Assembly: GCA_016165875.1 (NCBI GenBank)
Contig: JABBOT010000004.1
Coordinates: forward strand, 5,525,351-5,589,350
Direction of reading: 5' to 3'
DNA length: 64,000 nucleotides
DNA from: Acanthopleura granulata
Taxonomy: Eukaryota > Mollusca > Polyplacophora > Chitonida > Chitonidae
Shown here piece by piece: positions 11,304 to 26,230 of the stretch. The notes under the pieces were generated by a model. The model made no database searches, had not been told where the DNA came from, and saw only the letters and a list, made by a program, of their open reading frames with translations. The position numbers and the translations under genes are program-made. Numbering within the stretch: the first letter of the stretch is position 1; the number at the start of each line of letters is the position of its first letter.

Positions 11304-13806
11304 TCATTACTTCAGATAAAGAAAAATCTCACGACTGCCTATTTCAATGTTTTTTAGAACATCTGATGTATGTAACGTACATTTTTTAAGCTGTGGAATA
11401 ACATGCTGAGCCAAATTTATGTATACAAAGTTTAGTGTTCAGGTGAAAATGTTGACTTATCTATATAAAGACAGTTACCCTAACCCGGTCAAAGGCTGTG
11501 CGGGTATAAATGGCGAATAAAGTGAGATGCCTAGCCATCATGTCTCCCAGCTGTTAAGCCTAGCTATAACAGATCTCCGGCGAAGGAAACATTACCATAA
11601 ATTTAGATGATAATGCAGTTTTTCTCTAATTCAACTTCAATGTCTAATAGCAAGGGTCAAGCACATGAACTGTTATTTTTTTTAACAAGTGCTGCACAAC
11701 CACCGTGTGAAATTGTTTCGCAAGACAACGCTTGTAATTAAGCCTGACCGCTAATACAAACCTTGTACTCCTAGCGTAAGCCTCCTAAGGGAAAGCAAGT
11801 CAAAAATCGATACTATTTGGCCAAGAATGCGAAGAACGTTATACCATAAAGCCGGTGCATCAGGACGGAAGCAAGCCAAGTAACATGCAGTGATATTAGC
11901 GGGGTTCATTTCAGCCGTTGCCATTCTGTCAGGAGAAATATTTACGCAGCCAACAAAGGTCATGCACGGTTCTAAAGCAGGCAACATGTGTCTTAACCTT
12001 ACAGTCTCAAAAAGGAGAGAAAACTGTGGGGTACACTAGTGAAACGTGCTGGTTTTCGTGTTCGTTGTTAGGAACCGAAGCGGTCAGACACAACATATCC
12101 CCGGCTTTTTTGACGGGAACATCCTCCCAAATAAACCCCTTTCGGGTCGGCGGGAAAAGGTAGAAGATGCCAGGTCTTGAGTTACAATGTTGCTTTGAGA
12201 GAAGGAGGGATGGGCAAGATAAGGAATTGATTTGTTTAAAAGGCCTCATTCAGAGCTGGCTGCCCGCGCCTGTTATTGGTTTTGCTGTGTTTAAGGTAGG
12301 CATAAACTGCCGAGTCTCTGGATGATACATCAACGTCTGCCAGTGATATGCTATTGTGTCCGTCCAGTCTTGCTAGGAAGCATTCATTGGACTAACGATC
12401 TGGGATGGTTCTTCGGCAACAGTAAGCGGTAACTCATTGGTATTGTATTGATTTATAGCATGGAGGAAATGCCATCCACAGAAATATGGCAACATTACAA
12501 TCAAAGAATGAGCAGAGCCAAGACAATCTTTTGTAGATGCAGATTACTGCCTATTTGGTAGCGCTCTAGCTGTTGTGCAACCACCCAAACGCTTTGGTCT
12601 GCCAATGAGCCTATCCTGGCTATTCAGAAATTAAAACTCGATGAATTCGATGACTTTACGGCAATGCAAAGCACTTAATTATGAAAGTCTCTGAAATCTG
12701 GTGTTGTTTTTAATGGAATTGGCAAGTTCAACGGAATGCGACTTGTTATTTCTGCTTCAGTGTTTAAATTCCCATGGAAACGATCAACTGAGATAACATT
12801 GGTATATTTGCTCTTTTCCAGAGGTTTTTCTTTATTTTAAAGACGACTTGGTTTTTTGTGATATCAGTGATGTAACTTTATAGAGAGGTTCCGTCTTCAA
12901 GGCAAAACGATCGTTTATGTTACAATAATCAAACAATTGCAAAGTTTTGAAACTGGTCACCCTTTGAGTCTTGAAATTACCTGTAGAATAATTAGTGAAA
13001 AACATCCGGCAGAATTTTGTCCATTTAAAAAGGTAACTGCAGATAACATACAACCGTTTTCTTCTCTTCAAAATAGTGGAAGTCATGCCAATCCAAAATT
13101 ACTAATTGGTACAGTGAATTCTTCCAGAAGACGTATAACTGCGTATACCTAGAATGCGTAAGAGTTACATTAAAGGAATGTGAACTTTAAGCCACTGACC
13201 TAGATTTACAAACGTTCTGAAGTCGTGGCGAATGGCCATTGGCAGAGAGTCAGCTCGCCGGAGTGCTAAGCCGTATGGTTCAGAGGGGATTAGACCGATA
13301 CTGGTTCACCACCACCTGTTCCAAGATCATGGGACATGAGATTGGCTGAACACAGGGTCGAATGTCTAGACGCCACCATTGGAAATTCATGGTCGATGGA
13401 CGTTTTTACCTTATTACTGTCAATGCTGCACATCTTTTCACGAGAATCTTGGTCTTTATGAATTTGGCTGCAAGTAGCAATTAATAACAGATGTGGCACT
13501 GTTAAAACGTCATCGTAGAGCAAATGTTTATGGTAGCAATCTTTCTCAAGATTCACATTTTACGACTACACATAATGATTTCCTAGCCTGGTTTTAACAG
13601 GAGCCTTTAGTGGACATTAATTCCAGACACACCATAGTGTTAGTGCTAAAGATGGTTTATCTTCATGCAGCTGCCAAAGCATCATTAGGATAAACAGAAA
13701 CATAATCAAATTAAAGCTGTAATAGTAGGTTTTTGTATGCAGTAAGGGTATATAAAATTTCAGCCCAATCGTTTAAGCTGTTTCTGACATGAAGATTTGT
13801 TACGGC
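11304..13806. other. Non-coding stretch, nothing recognised
   Basis: No gene or nameable repeat. A GC-richer patch near 12000-12300 is open on both strands for about 80 residues, with no family resemblance. The last 60 bases resemble the start of the duplicated module that follows. Confidence 0.45.
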
Positions 13807-14161
13807 TTTTTAAAATAAAATTCAAAATGGCCAAACCACGTCACCAATCAAAAGGTGAAAGTGCCAGATGTTTTCTTACCATTGCAGTATCTTCACTGTC
13901 AAACAGTTTTTGAGATATTTGGAGTTCAAAGTAAGCAAGCAATAACAATCCGAACAGGTGTCCCGCCAGGGCGGGATGGATCCTGAACCTAATAACTTTA
14001 CCTGTGCATGACAGAGTGAAAGGAGCGTGATGTGTATTGTGTACTTATTAGCGGATGAAGGCGTGGTGGTGAAAAGTTAGGAGGAGGGAGGAGGTCAAAA
14101 TGTTATATTTGTACAAGGTAAATCTTTTACTACACAAGTGAAAGTTAATATTGTTTACAAA
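13807..14161. repeat. Tandem duplication, copy 1 (about 355 bp)
   Basis: Starts with TTTTTAAAATAAAATTCAAA and ends with AAGTGAAAGTTAATATTG. The next 355-370 bases repeat the same order of blocks: AATGGCC, ACCACGTCACCAATC, CATTGCAGTATCT, CAAACAGTTTTTGAGATA, CCGCCAGGGCGGG, GCATGACAGAGTGAAAG. No open frame is conserved between copies, so this looks like a non-coding repeat module. Confidence 0.85.
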
Positions 14162-14535
14162 TTTTTTAAAATAAAATTCAAAATGGCCGCCAAACCACGT
14201 CACCAATCAAAAGGTGAAAGTGCCAAATGTTTTCTTACCATTGCAGTATCTCCACTGTCAAACAGTTTTTGAGATATTTGGAGTTCAAAAGTAAGCAAGC
14301 AATAACAATTCGAACAGGTGTTCCGCCAGGGCGGGGTGGGGGGGGGGGTGGGTGGGAAACTGAACTTAATAACTTTACCCGTGCATGACAGAGTGAAAGA
14401 ATCATGAGGTATATTATTCAATTATTAACGGATGGATGCATGGCGGCGAAAAGTTGGGAGGGCGGGGAGGAGGTCAAAATGTTATATTTTTATCTTTATA
14501 TCTTTTACTCTACAAGTGAAAGTTAACATTATCTG
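14162..14535. repeat. Tandem duplication, copy 2, with expanded G tract
   Basis: Second copy of the same module, in direct orientation directly after copy 1, with scattered substitutions. Where copy 1 has GGGCGGGATGGATCC, this copy has a run of G tracts (see 14332-14356), which accounts for much of its extra length. Confidence 0.85.
14332..14356 (+). other. G-rich tract with quadruplex potential
   Basis: Four G runs separated by single T bases: G4, T, G11, T, G3, T, G3. This meets the usual G-quadruplex pattern. It is present only in copy 2 of the duplicated module, so it arose after the duplication. Confidence 0.7.
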
Positions 14536-14934
14536 TAGAAAAAACTATTCCTCTTAGCTCAAAACTGTCCACTCGCCGTATGAAGGGCAGATCATGGGCT
14601 ACGATATGTTATACGTCTCATCTTTATAAATTTGACAGTTTTCATTCTACGTCGCTAAAGGTATTTTCTTCAAAATGGAGAATATCCGCAAATAACTGAA
14701 AAGGACCCATTTTACAGACGTGAGACATGCACCACTGAACATGGCACGGGAAATCACCTTTTATCTTAAGTTCTCGCAAAAAATTGTGCAATTCTCATTG
14801 TTTTTTTTCCTTACCTTAAGTAAAATCTTGAATCTTCCGCTAAATTACTATTATGTTTGGATTCAGCACACAAGCTTTCATCAAAAAGGATACAATTTGC
14901 GTCCTTAAATGGTCAACTTTGCCAGAAATTGGAA

Positions 14935-15122
14935 GAAAACTGAAAAATATGTCACGTGACCAATTATAAATGGGCACAGAGGACATATTTACATACGGAA
15001 TTCAAAACTGTCAAAACCTCTAAAGTGACGAAAGTTTTTTAACCACTGCAGTATCTTGACCGTCAAATTTGGTTTCTTTATCTTTGGCAGATTTTGAGAT
15101 ATTGGAGCTCAAAGTGTACAAA
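14935..15122. repeat. Diverged third copy of the 355-bp module (partial)
   Basis: CACGTGACCAATTATAAA, CCACTGCAGTATCTTGACCG and TTTTGAGATATTGGAGCTCA follow the same order as in copies 1 and 2, but with an inserted segment (TTGGTTTCTTTATCTTTGGC). The 3' half of the module is absent. It is clearly older than the tandem pair. Confidence 0.5.
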
Positions 15123-18100
15123 CACAGGCTTCCAATAGTGGCTTACACTATTTCAATACGTGTCCAGCCTTGATGGCATGGGTCCCTAATTACCAAACAA
15201 CTCACGCATCTACATCTGAAACTACATAACTGGAGATATCGATCTCCAATTAATCAGAAAAGATATTTTCCAGGTAACATAAAATATAACATAATGAATA
15301 ACAGAGAGCCCAATAGTTAGAGATTTGTAAATTTCATGGGGTTAGGACCACCCAACTGTTTTCACACCGCGGAAATTTCTTGTATAACATTACTTTGTTT
15401 ATCTATCACAGGTAATCATAGTTTTCATCACAACCCAGAGAACAGCCGTAGAACCAGTGAATTAAATACACAAAAAATTTTCGATGTTTCCTGTGTGACA
15501 CCGGGTGCATCGATTGAGCTTCCATTACAGCTTGAAAGGTTATGCATATATTTTGTTGTTAGCCATTGGTAATGCGGGTAAGTGCGCATTTAGCTAACAG
15601 CTAAAGCTCCCGTAGTAGGATCAATCGGTCGATAGATACAAGACAGATGTTGTGGACAGAAGCGATCGATCGCATGATCAGAGCGAGATACACTGTTAAA
15701 CATGGGCTGGATTTTACCGGAGGATATGCCAGGCACATATGTCAAAAGTTGAGCTAGGGAAAGACTTAGGCCACGTCAAGGGAACCAGGCTGGCCAATTT
15801 AAATGTATCGAAAAGGCAGATTTGCTGAGCTTAAGTTGCCAACTACCTTGATGGTTGATAGTGTCTGTGAGCTGTTAATTATCGCTGACTAGAGATCATT
15901 GGATGTTAACGGGTCCTGTCATAGAATATCACCTCTGCCAGACCGAAGGACAAAACAAAAAGATTCCTATGGTATATGACGACAAAAATTTCACAAGCTG
16001 TGTTACCGTACAGAATATGCAGTATTCTTACAGTTTAGTGAAAATTACAGCAAAACAACAAATCTCAAACTATGAAATACAGATATCTTAACATTACTGC
16101 ACTCTCGATGACAAATTTAAATTAAAACAACGGAAGAATAAACCACATATGTGACTAGATGAAATAGGAGTGTCACACATTTCACTTCTTTTTAAATCAA
16201 AGATAGTTTTCTTTACACTATACTTTAATTGGCTCGAGTTATTCCATTTCACTGTGCAGTAAGTCACCTCAGTTGTCCATAAACATTGACTGGGAAAGTA
16301 TGGCACACCATTTCGGCACAAAGGAATTGTGCTAAACATCAAGGTGTTCTCCATGTTGCTTTTTTTACCTTTGGTTTAACCACCACCATATTATAGACAT
16401 TTTCGTGAAAACACGTGATTATTTGTACATATTGGCACCTAGGTCACTGAGGATATTACATGTGGTAAATCGTTAATGATGTGCATTCGTTACATGAGTA
16501 TTGTTGAAGCAAACGGCAGTCATCATTATGGAAGCCTTACCTCTTATGATCTCAAGTCTACTTTCACATCACACTCTTTTCGATGTCTGATAATTATTAA
16601 CATTGTCTGAAACAAAGAAAAGACCAGATTTCATTTTAAATATTGCAAAATAGAGAAAAGTGGAGGAAGTTAAAAATGCATTCAACCTCCTATGAAGTTT
16701 TAGTATTAACAGCACAAAGTAAAAGGACATGAAAGTCTGTGAATAGCGTAAATATAGATGCCAAACTTTACAATAGATTCTTGTGCTCTTTGCCTAAGTT
16801 TTTAACTTTTGACCACAAAGATTATTATGTTAAAATTAAGAACGTCTAGAGATGAAATTAACAAAGTATTGATCCCTTAAGTACAATATAAAATAGATCT
16901 GGTGTCAAAGTTACCAAAGGTATTGCCTTTAGGAAACACCTGAGAGCAAAAACCTGACGTCAGTACACCTTCACATGTATTCTAATATAAAAAGAGACGT
17001 GAATGTCATGTATTTTTCCAATTTGACGGTAATTAACAAATATGAAACATTCCCCTCGTGTTACTGTGCTTTTCAGGTACGCAAAACTTGAGGTCTATCC
17101 AAGCAGTACTTTTTGTAAGGCCCATGGCCACTTGCCAACCATCACACGTTCCTGCTTTGGTTCTACCCTCGATACTGTAGCCTTTTCTATTAACATGCAC
17201 CTAGGGCATGAGCGATGTATCATCCGCATGCATTATATGCAACAATATATACACTAATTCTTAAGTTACCAGCCTTAACATTTAACTTAATATGGCTTTA
17301 ACTGCTATTGGACGCCGACGCTTGGTGAATAGCATAAGCTGGGCTAAGACCCTAATAGTTTGAATTGTGTTTTGCACGAATATCAAGTGAACAAACCTTA
17401 GTTCTATCTTAAAAGCCGAACATGAACACATGCATGCATTCAAATCTATTTCAAGGTATTTAACAGAGGATTTACAGGAAGTTGTAGTCCAGAGTCACAA
17501 GTGAATGGGTATTAAAATTTTGCCCTGCTATGAAAAGTTGTCAGGAACCTATTGACAATATAACTTTGTGTTTTACATCCACCCCAAATAAAACCCTTGG
17601 CAAAGTTGGCAGTTAGGTACATAAGCGAGACAATAAAGGAACAGAACTTTCAAGCGTTGTATGTGCACTAGAGAAACGGTGAAATGACGACTGGACATCG
17701 TTTGACAGTCTACAAGCTATACATGTGGGCATGGACAGCTACACCTGTCAGAAAAGTGATGATAAAAATATTTCCTCGGGACAAAGATGGCTGCGATACA
17801 TTGCCAAGAGGAAATCCAATTACCAGAAACTTCTGTTGAAATCCCGCCGTCAAAAACGATTGCATTTGACACAACGCGAGCAGATTAATATAAATCTTTG
17901 TAACGGCTGATGCCAGCGAAAGCTTTGTTCTGTGCCCTGATTGGGCAGTGCTGGAGACATATCACACCACTGACCTCCTTTTACTGAATGTAGTACCTCT
18001 CGTTGATGGCTCGTGGCAGTGGTTATGCAAGAGAAGGAGAGTGGTACGGTGGCATTTTGCGCCCTGGGCCAGACTAGCTACTTATTTTTTTCAGGTGTGG

Positions 18101-21100
18101 ATTTTAGACCAACTTCTATAATTCCAAGTATATACTTTAGGGCACATTTTCACCAAGTCATACTTTCGAAGAATTAATTTATGGAAGATCTCGAGACATG
18201 GAACACACTACCCTTTACAGGTTCAGATGTAATGCTATGTGTGAACTTAACGTTCTTTACGATTCCTGCGACGAAGTGATACTACTCCATGCTACTTAAA
18301 AGGTTACATGGCTACACCGATAATTATCCATATCACATGAAGTTTAATCGTAAAATAACTACCTGTATGCAATGGATAAGGGCATATACCAACCACGGGT
18401 TAAGAGGCATTGGTACTGTAATGGCAAATAACCACTTTGTTCAAATCCAAAAACAAACATACGTATATTTCAGTACATTATTAAAATCATTTGGCTATGT
18501 ACAATTAGGATGTGTGTGCGTGAAGTACAAAATACTGCAACACTGTGGAAAGCTCAAGGTATACCTTTCTGTACATATACTGTGTAAATGCTTAAAGAGG
18601 GAGAAAACATTAAAATTACATAAAGTTAAGACGAAAGAGGGCGACAAGCTAATTGTAAATGTGGTCTTCAATATTTTTTAGACTTTTCTTTAATGAGAAA
18701 AAGACCTTTGAACACAATTCTTGTATGGTGGCTATTTGGGATGTAACACGCCTTTCTTGCACTAGAATTTGTTCTTTTCCGCTAACAAATTTACATTCAA
18801 AATACATTTATTAGACTTGCATCATATCCTTATTTACAGCATTATTATGTAACGACACTAAATAACAAAAGTTGGTCCCAAATACCATCATACAAAAATA
18901 ATTTCAAAAACCCTTTTCTTCTGAAAAAAATTACGAAAAATATTAAAGACCATATTTGCAAATAAGTTTTGACGCTCTTTAATCTGATTTTGGCATCATT
19001 TTTATGTTTTCTTCTCCTTTAACAACAACCTCGAAATACAGAATACCGGCATTCTGAATTGTGTTTGGGTGGAGGACTGGCTAAACTTATCTTAATATAA
19101 ATATCACGCAATCAGGCAAAAGGTTTTAATATTTATGGACTATGGTGACTGAGTACATCATTATGCAGTGGTTGAGTCTTTCCTACGTTTTACCTATACT
19201 GCAGTGCTATGTTTACTTACTATTATATATTGTAAGTATAAATCCTGGTTAACACATTTTCTTAATCACCAAGCACCGTGAGGTTACCTGGACACATGTT
19301 CTATATACAGGTATAATTTCTTTTTCCCCAAATTAAGCACAGAGAGTCATGCATTGAAACTTAATGAATAGAACTCGAACGTTCTTAAACCAATCGAGAT
19401 TCTCAGAATCTACACCCTCAGACAAGTGATGAGTCTAAAGTATTAAGTAGCCTTTTGAAGATGTTCTTTTATTTAATAGGCAGCAGGTGATCCTGTGAAC
19501 CTATGTACCTTGGAATGTGTCCAACTTGGCGTCCAGCGTAACGAACACCAATTACACAACACTTAACACCGTGCGGCTTCATCTCAACCAGAGGATGCAT
19601 CAACTGAAAGAAATGCCACCACCACCACATGACAGCCTTATTTCACTGATCTGTCTACTACTGTAGCAATTTATCTACTCACAACCCTCTCCAAACGAGT
19701 CAAGTTGGCCAATAGGTGAAATTATCATAGGTCACGCCGCTGAGACACATACCTAGAACAAGACTGAACAATCCCGTTTCTACCGAATACTTAACACCTA
19801 GATTCCCCCCAAACACACAAACCTTCGGTGCTTTCACTGACGAAGATTGCAGAGTAAGGAGATTTCAATGTTTACTGTAGAGAGGTGTTTGACATTGGGA
19901 TCGAATGGCTGTGGTTGTTAAAAGAGCATGAACGCCCTTCCCCTTGGGTCTTAACATCCATTAACACATCTGAAACAAGTGTACATTTTTAAAACCGTGT
20001 CATACGCGAGGGAGCCATTCTAAAACAGAATAAGTACTTGATTTCGTATGAGTCCTTAGATTTGAGAATTAATATCCTTATTTCCAGATCTTTTGTTCTC
20101 ACTATGTTTGCTCAAGTCATTCTGACCTATAATTTCTTTAAAATCTATAATTATATAGATGTATATCATCAGATTTGAATCAAGGGCGTAAACATTGTAT
20201 CCATCCAGGGTCTGATTTGTACGTTCCACAGCGCTTTATTTCGGGCAAAACTCACTAAAACCCAAATGTGATAAACTAATTTCATACGAATTAAGCAAAT
20301 CAAAAAGTTTTGAGGTTTTCTTACACTGAGGCACATTTGGCAGTTCCGTTGTCCAACATAACGATTCCTTACATGACGTTACACATTCTTGAAACGATCG
20401 TACCAGAAGCATAAATGTCGACTCTCTGCAGTATTGCTATGTTTGTCAGTATTGAATATATGTCTTTTGTAAGCTCTCTGTGATGGAAAAAAATTCACCA
20501 TCTGTTTAGTACATGAAATACCCTTTCTCGTGTCTTTCAATATTTTAAATAGGGTACTTTTTCATCCCTTGCCATCAGTTTAAAACCATATTCACAAGAA
20601 TGTGCAATCAGCTGACAAGCCAAATATCACAATACATATACCTATACAGTCACACGTGGAATAGATACATTTTCACGAGACATGATCAGTTACATGTAAA
20701 TATAGTAGTTTTGACATTTAGAGGTTAGTGGGCAAGGTACCATCAGATTTTCAGAATACTTTTGGACGGTAGAATATTCCATACACAGTAAATGTCGTCC
20801 AGGTTACCTTGTTATGTTGATGGATAGCTGCATTTCAGATAGGTCTGATCGGATTTATGGAATTCGAAGACCTTGACATTTTGTATTAGTAAAAGCCAGT
20901 TCTGAAATGACAGCCAATGGTCTTTCTGTTGACTTGATCTGCATGCCTGATCAGAACTAATGCTCCGAAGAGAGTTATCAATTATCCGCGGCATCAGCGT
21001 GTTGCGCAATGCCAAGCCTGTGCCTCCCAAATGGACGTGTTGACTGTTTGGTGCGTCACACTCTTACACACAAGGCTGTTGCATAACATGCAGTGATGCA

Positions 21101-24100
21101 TTATATAGCCAATCATTTACAACTGACATTATAAAAGCACAGTTAACTTGTCGGTATGTCGTCGTGAGTTGCGTTACATTTGCTGATTGAACATATTCAA
21201 CTTGAAAAGGTTATATATTAGTTCATCGTAAAGATAAACATGCAAAGATTACATGTTTGAATTATTTTGTATCCTATCGAAAACGGCGACTGAAGAGTAC
21301 AAACACATTTGGGGATCATCTGAGGGATGAGATTCAACGACTGACTGGGCGAGTAACGACCATATAATGGTAGAAGTGTGTTAAATTGGCAAGCCCACCA
21401 CTTCCCTTACAGAAATGCATATACATAATATACTTAGATGAAATCAGAAGTGTTACCCAAAATTCAATACGATGACATTTATGATTTTATCCATAAAGGT
21501 TATAAAGAAAAATGACAATTCTCTATTATGATGGAAAATGGTGTGAGAAATTGTTGTACAAAACTTCGCTATAACAGTCATTCAAATCATACGCAACACG
21601 TTATTCTGCGTGACCCAACTGTTAACCGTCTGATAACCTCATCACCATGCTCCCAGAGAATCATTAATCACGTTGTCCATATGACTGCAAAGTATGCACG
21701 GAAAATCTAACCGTGCAACACGATATTACTACGACATCACTTATCTCAGATATGTATATAAGTAACATGTATATCCACTACTCAGCGAAAAGTGAAAATC
21801 CTGTACTATATAGTTTACCCGACGTTTTTCATCGCCAAAATGATGTCTGTATGAATCAATCCTGCTCTATATGCGAACAATTCAGCAAGACAGAAAAGTA
21901 CTGTATTTCACACCAGTGCTAAGCTATCATAAATCTCTGTTTGACGTAATGATCAATGAACACAAATGAGTAATCACATCATCAGTGTCCCATTCCTTCT
22001 GTCTGAAAATACCACTGCATATACAGAGTACACTTGTATTAGGTCTATATATATACTACTTTGGTGTATTGTTCTCATATAACAACTCATACATTTAAAT
22101 AGCCTTATCAAAACCACAGTCTAAAACTACAGCCCTTCACACTTGATTATGCCAAATTTTTACCGAAGCAAAATAAACAAGATATGGCAATTTCTTCATA
22201 ACTTTGTTCTTTCCAAATTTTAAGCTCTTAGCTCTTAAGCCCCCTTACAAAGGATTCAAAACCATTTCTATAGTATTGATCCAGAATGAAGCAGTATCCC
22301 CACAAGACTTGGTAGTGGGAGGCATGATTGATTCTGAACGTCAATATTGCTTCTTGGTTCGCCAAGGGAGAGGTTCAGTAAAATAGGGTACTTGCTTCTC
22401 AGGGAATGAGGTTTTTGTTCCTGATTAAACCTCGGAACGGCATTTACAACGGGATTGCTGAGACCGGGATCAAGACAAGGTGTCTGTCAGCCGGTGCACG
22501 TTACTAGCACCAGACACTTCTAAGCTACTGTTACCCCATCACTTCATTGTAGAATTCAAACGCTGGCCATTCCAAACAGGCAATTTTCACAGCTAAACTG
22601 GCAATGGGTTCAGAGCATTCGTTAAAAATACTACTGTTAATAAGACGTGCTACAAACACCCGAAGCTGCCAGTATATTCTATTTATATGAGTTTTTCTGC
22701 ATGAGATCATCTAACAAGATGTGTCAATGTTGTTTATTTGAGTTTAATTCATTTGCATTGAAATCTAATGAAAAGACAGTAGGTCAAACGCCCAATGCAC
22801 CATCACATGTATGGTTCTAGATTCTACACAATAAATTTATCAGCGCGGTTCGAAATCTAATTCTTGGCGGTACCCCATGTATTAAGAAATTTATTCTGGA
22901 AAGCTTACCATTGTCGTTGGATATCGCTCAGTCCAAGACCGACCCTACTCCTATTTGTTAGACTAATCACCGGACGGAAGCAAAGATAAAATATTGACTA
23001 CTCACTTTATCGACTGTGCTTGGCCTTTATTCTATTTGTCGGTCGTGACTGACCTTGACATTGTAAGCAAAGGTCACACAGGCCTGCCAAATGGGCCTTA
23101 GATGTTAATGGATTTCTAAGAGGCGGTTAACCGGCTGGTCTGGATAAGCAAGGTCCTCATCCTGCCTCAGAAACATGCATATTCAAGAGAAGATAATCTG
23201 GTACGTAGCAGAACAAATTAGGCTTGAGACTTGCAGCACATATCTCTCACTGATTGTGGGTCTATATTTCTGAATAATATTTTAAAATGATTTGCAGTCT
23301 AAACATGGAGTTGTAATCCAAGCATTCTGATATTTTGAGGTTGATTCAAAATGTGGCCGCCATTATTAGGAAGGAATAAAACTTGATAAGTTTTCATGTA
23401 CTTCTCCACTGTGTAGCAATGATGTAATTATATTTAATTCCCAAGCTGAAAATAAAACAGCTACCATAGCAGAAGTTCATGTTTAACATTAAAAACCTAA
23501 CATTACCAGCATAAAATCTTTTCTCCAAAGTCGCTTTTCTACACATATATAGTGTACCTTTCGAAAAATTCCATTTTAATTTCGAATTATCTGCTTATTC
23601 CCCTTCACACCGCTTATAATTAAAAAACAAACTTTACTTCTGATTTAAAAATAAAGTTACCAAAACAACTTCTTCAATCGTAACAATCGATGTGCTGATC
23701 TTGTTTCCGATGGAACATTCCATATATGTTGTAATAAGTAAGGAGTGTTCCGCTTGAACGCTTTTTGTCAGCTGGAGCATGAAATTAGAATAAAAGAGGG
23801 GACCTACCATTTAACGAGCAATGGATCTCGGGAAAAAGCAGAGTGGACTAGATGTTTATCTTCGAGGGAAGATACATATCATAAATAAAAACGTTAATCC
23901 ACAACAATTACCAGGCTCTCGCAACACCGGATAAAAAATGGCTGGATCTCGAACTCAATTCGACAAGGTCTCCCATTCATTACTGGTGTCAATGAAAAAC
24001 ACGATCGATCGAGGAGTCGGAACGAGAGACAGAAACTAGACCAGTCAGTTAAGCCAGCACATAAATCATGGTTAACTGAAGTTTGTCTGTGTGCGTCTAG

Positions 24101-26218
24101 GGCATGTGGACTGAAACCATCCAATGACTGAGTAGTAAATTGGTGTAACATCGTGCAAGCTGATTTGTTTCTTTAGGCAAGGCAACAAGTGATTTCCACT
24201 GAAGCTCCATGAACATTGCACAAACTACCTAGAGATAATGTCCTCGGTACACTATTTGTACGTCAAGAGATTATTAATTTGTTTTGCTTTTTTATTTTAG
24301 TTCTATCTAACGCTAAACATTGAGCTGTGTCATACAGCACAACGATCAGGGGTTGCTTTATGGCCAGCTCGAGGCCTTCGAACTGTACTATGACATGGTC
24401 CTGTCAGCTTGGCAGCAAACATAGCACACCAGTTGCATAAGAAGGGTGGACAAAGTATGCAACACATTGTGCAAGTAGTATTACGAGATCATCCAGGAAA
24501 AGGCCAACGATGGTCTTTGCCATGTTCTCATGTCATGTTAGATCTACATGACATCGTGCTTGTGTCTCAGCAGGTTTGAACTGTACCCTAAACAGAAGGA
24601 CGAGTTTTTAAATATTGCGAAATCCATCCATTTTACACCGTCAAACATACATTTATAATATGTGCACAATATTTACATCACAATTCAATTTTAAAAACAA
24701 TTTTATGATAAATTGTCATGCTGCTTTTCAAACCTCACAAATATTCAACTTTCTTACCTGCGTTCAATAAAATGTGTTCTCCTAAAAATTAAAGGCCTTA
24801 CCAAAGCAAACAGTGTTTGTGTTTCTACCATCAACGCTCGTTCTCCTTAGACAATGTATGGTTTATAAACGCCAGGGCTTCCCGAAAAACTACACCAGTT
24901 CCACCCAGAATGACAGAACAGGATCCCGCGTATTTCATTCAAACCTTTGGTTAAAAGCTGCTTGATTGTATTTTGCAAGACAGTGCACCGATGTCTGTAA
25001 ATCTTTTGAAGCTTTCGCGGCTTGGCACGATGCATTCCGGCGACGAGAGAGTCTTAATTGAACGGTGTTGAAGCGAGAAGGAACCAGTGACTGTAGGAAG
25101 ATTTGAGATCCCCATTGAGGCATCAAGGCCGATAATAAATCTGACTCCTGAGGCATGCGAGAAGTGATTATGTCCATATTTCAGAGTAAGGGACTTAAGC
25201 CACGAGTGCCATGGCCTAACTGCAAAATCAATAGGCAAACACAGAACAGTTACTTGTAACAAGGTTTCAGCGGTAACAACAAAACAGTGATTAAACAAGA
25301 AATTAAAAACAAGGGAGTGGGGAAGAGAGAGGAAAAGATAGAGACAGAGAGAGATATATATAGCCGTGCATTTCAGTGTCCAGTTTAATTATGTTTCCTT
25401 AAAGAAACATCTTTGAGCAACTGATTTAAAAAAAATCAACGGAACATTTGACAGGATCTCTGCAAAACACGGCGGACTTGCGAAATTTGATTAGAGCTAG
25501 ACTAACTTAGTTTCTACGTCAACAGATTCTAAACATGATTTGTACCTACATGACATCGCGAATATGTTCTCATACACAAGTGCTAAGCAGTCGGGATTTT
25601 GTCTTACAAATGAATAATGACTCTACTTTAAATTTTTACCATTTTTATATTATTGGTATTTAGTGACGGCGGGCAGGTCAAGGCCGTATGCTTCTGTTGT
25701 AATAACGCAATTATTGTTTATCATTCTGTGTATACCTAAGCAACAATTTAGGTCCAAAACATGCATCCAGCATGATCGATGTTCTGTTTAATGGGCATTG
25801 TAGTGATTTTGTATATAAGATTTCACGCAGATTTTATGCGCTTTTATTTCATTCAACTTTTAACATATCGAAAATTTTAATTCAAGTTCATTTACACATT
25901 ATGGAAGCACATTAAATCAAGAGTGAAAATTCTAGTGCGATAGTGTTTTTCGCGAGACACGATATCTTCAAACGGCGTAATTCATAAACGTATTCCCTAT
26001 AGTGCTATAATTTGTGATATCCCTTCGCAGGACTGTCGATTTATTCAATCATGATACTTGAATGCCGATCCCAAGTTTATTGTCTCCCCATGTATTATTT
26101 TTCAATGACGAAGAGTTGGCGTTGACGACTCATTGACGCGTACTGCATGGAAAACGACTATTTACAAATTTTAAATAATTTAACATGATCAAGCGAACGG
26201 TGGACGCACAAGGCGAGA

Positions 26219-26230
26219 GGGGGGGGGGGG
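26219..26230 (+). repeat. Poly-G run
   Basis: Twelve consecutive G bases after GAGA, in AT-rich surroundings. A single homopolymer run, prone to length error in assembly. Confidence 0.8.

Noticed and set aside
18289..18681. 130-residue plus-strand frame
   Set aside because: Long for this AT-rich DNA, but rich in Lys, Tyr and His without domain pattern, and not recognisable as any family; likely chance.
22420..22500. GAGACCGGGATCAAGAC, B-box-like
   Set aside because: No matching A box, tail or duplication; the resemblance is too slight.
24847..25298. Three overlapping minus-strand frames (62-115 residues)
   Set aside because: Three phases are open at once with no recognisable motif and no convincing splice framing; treated as a chance stop-poor patch.
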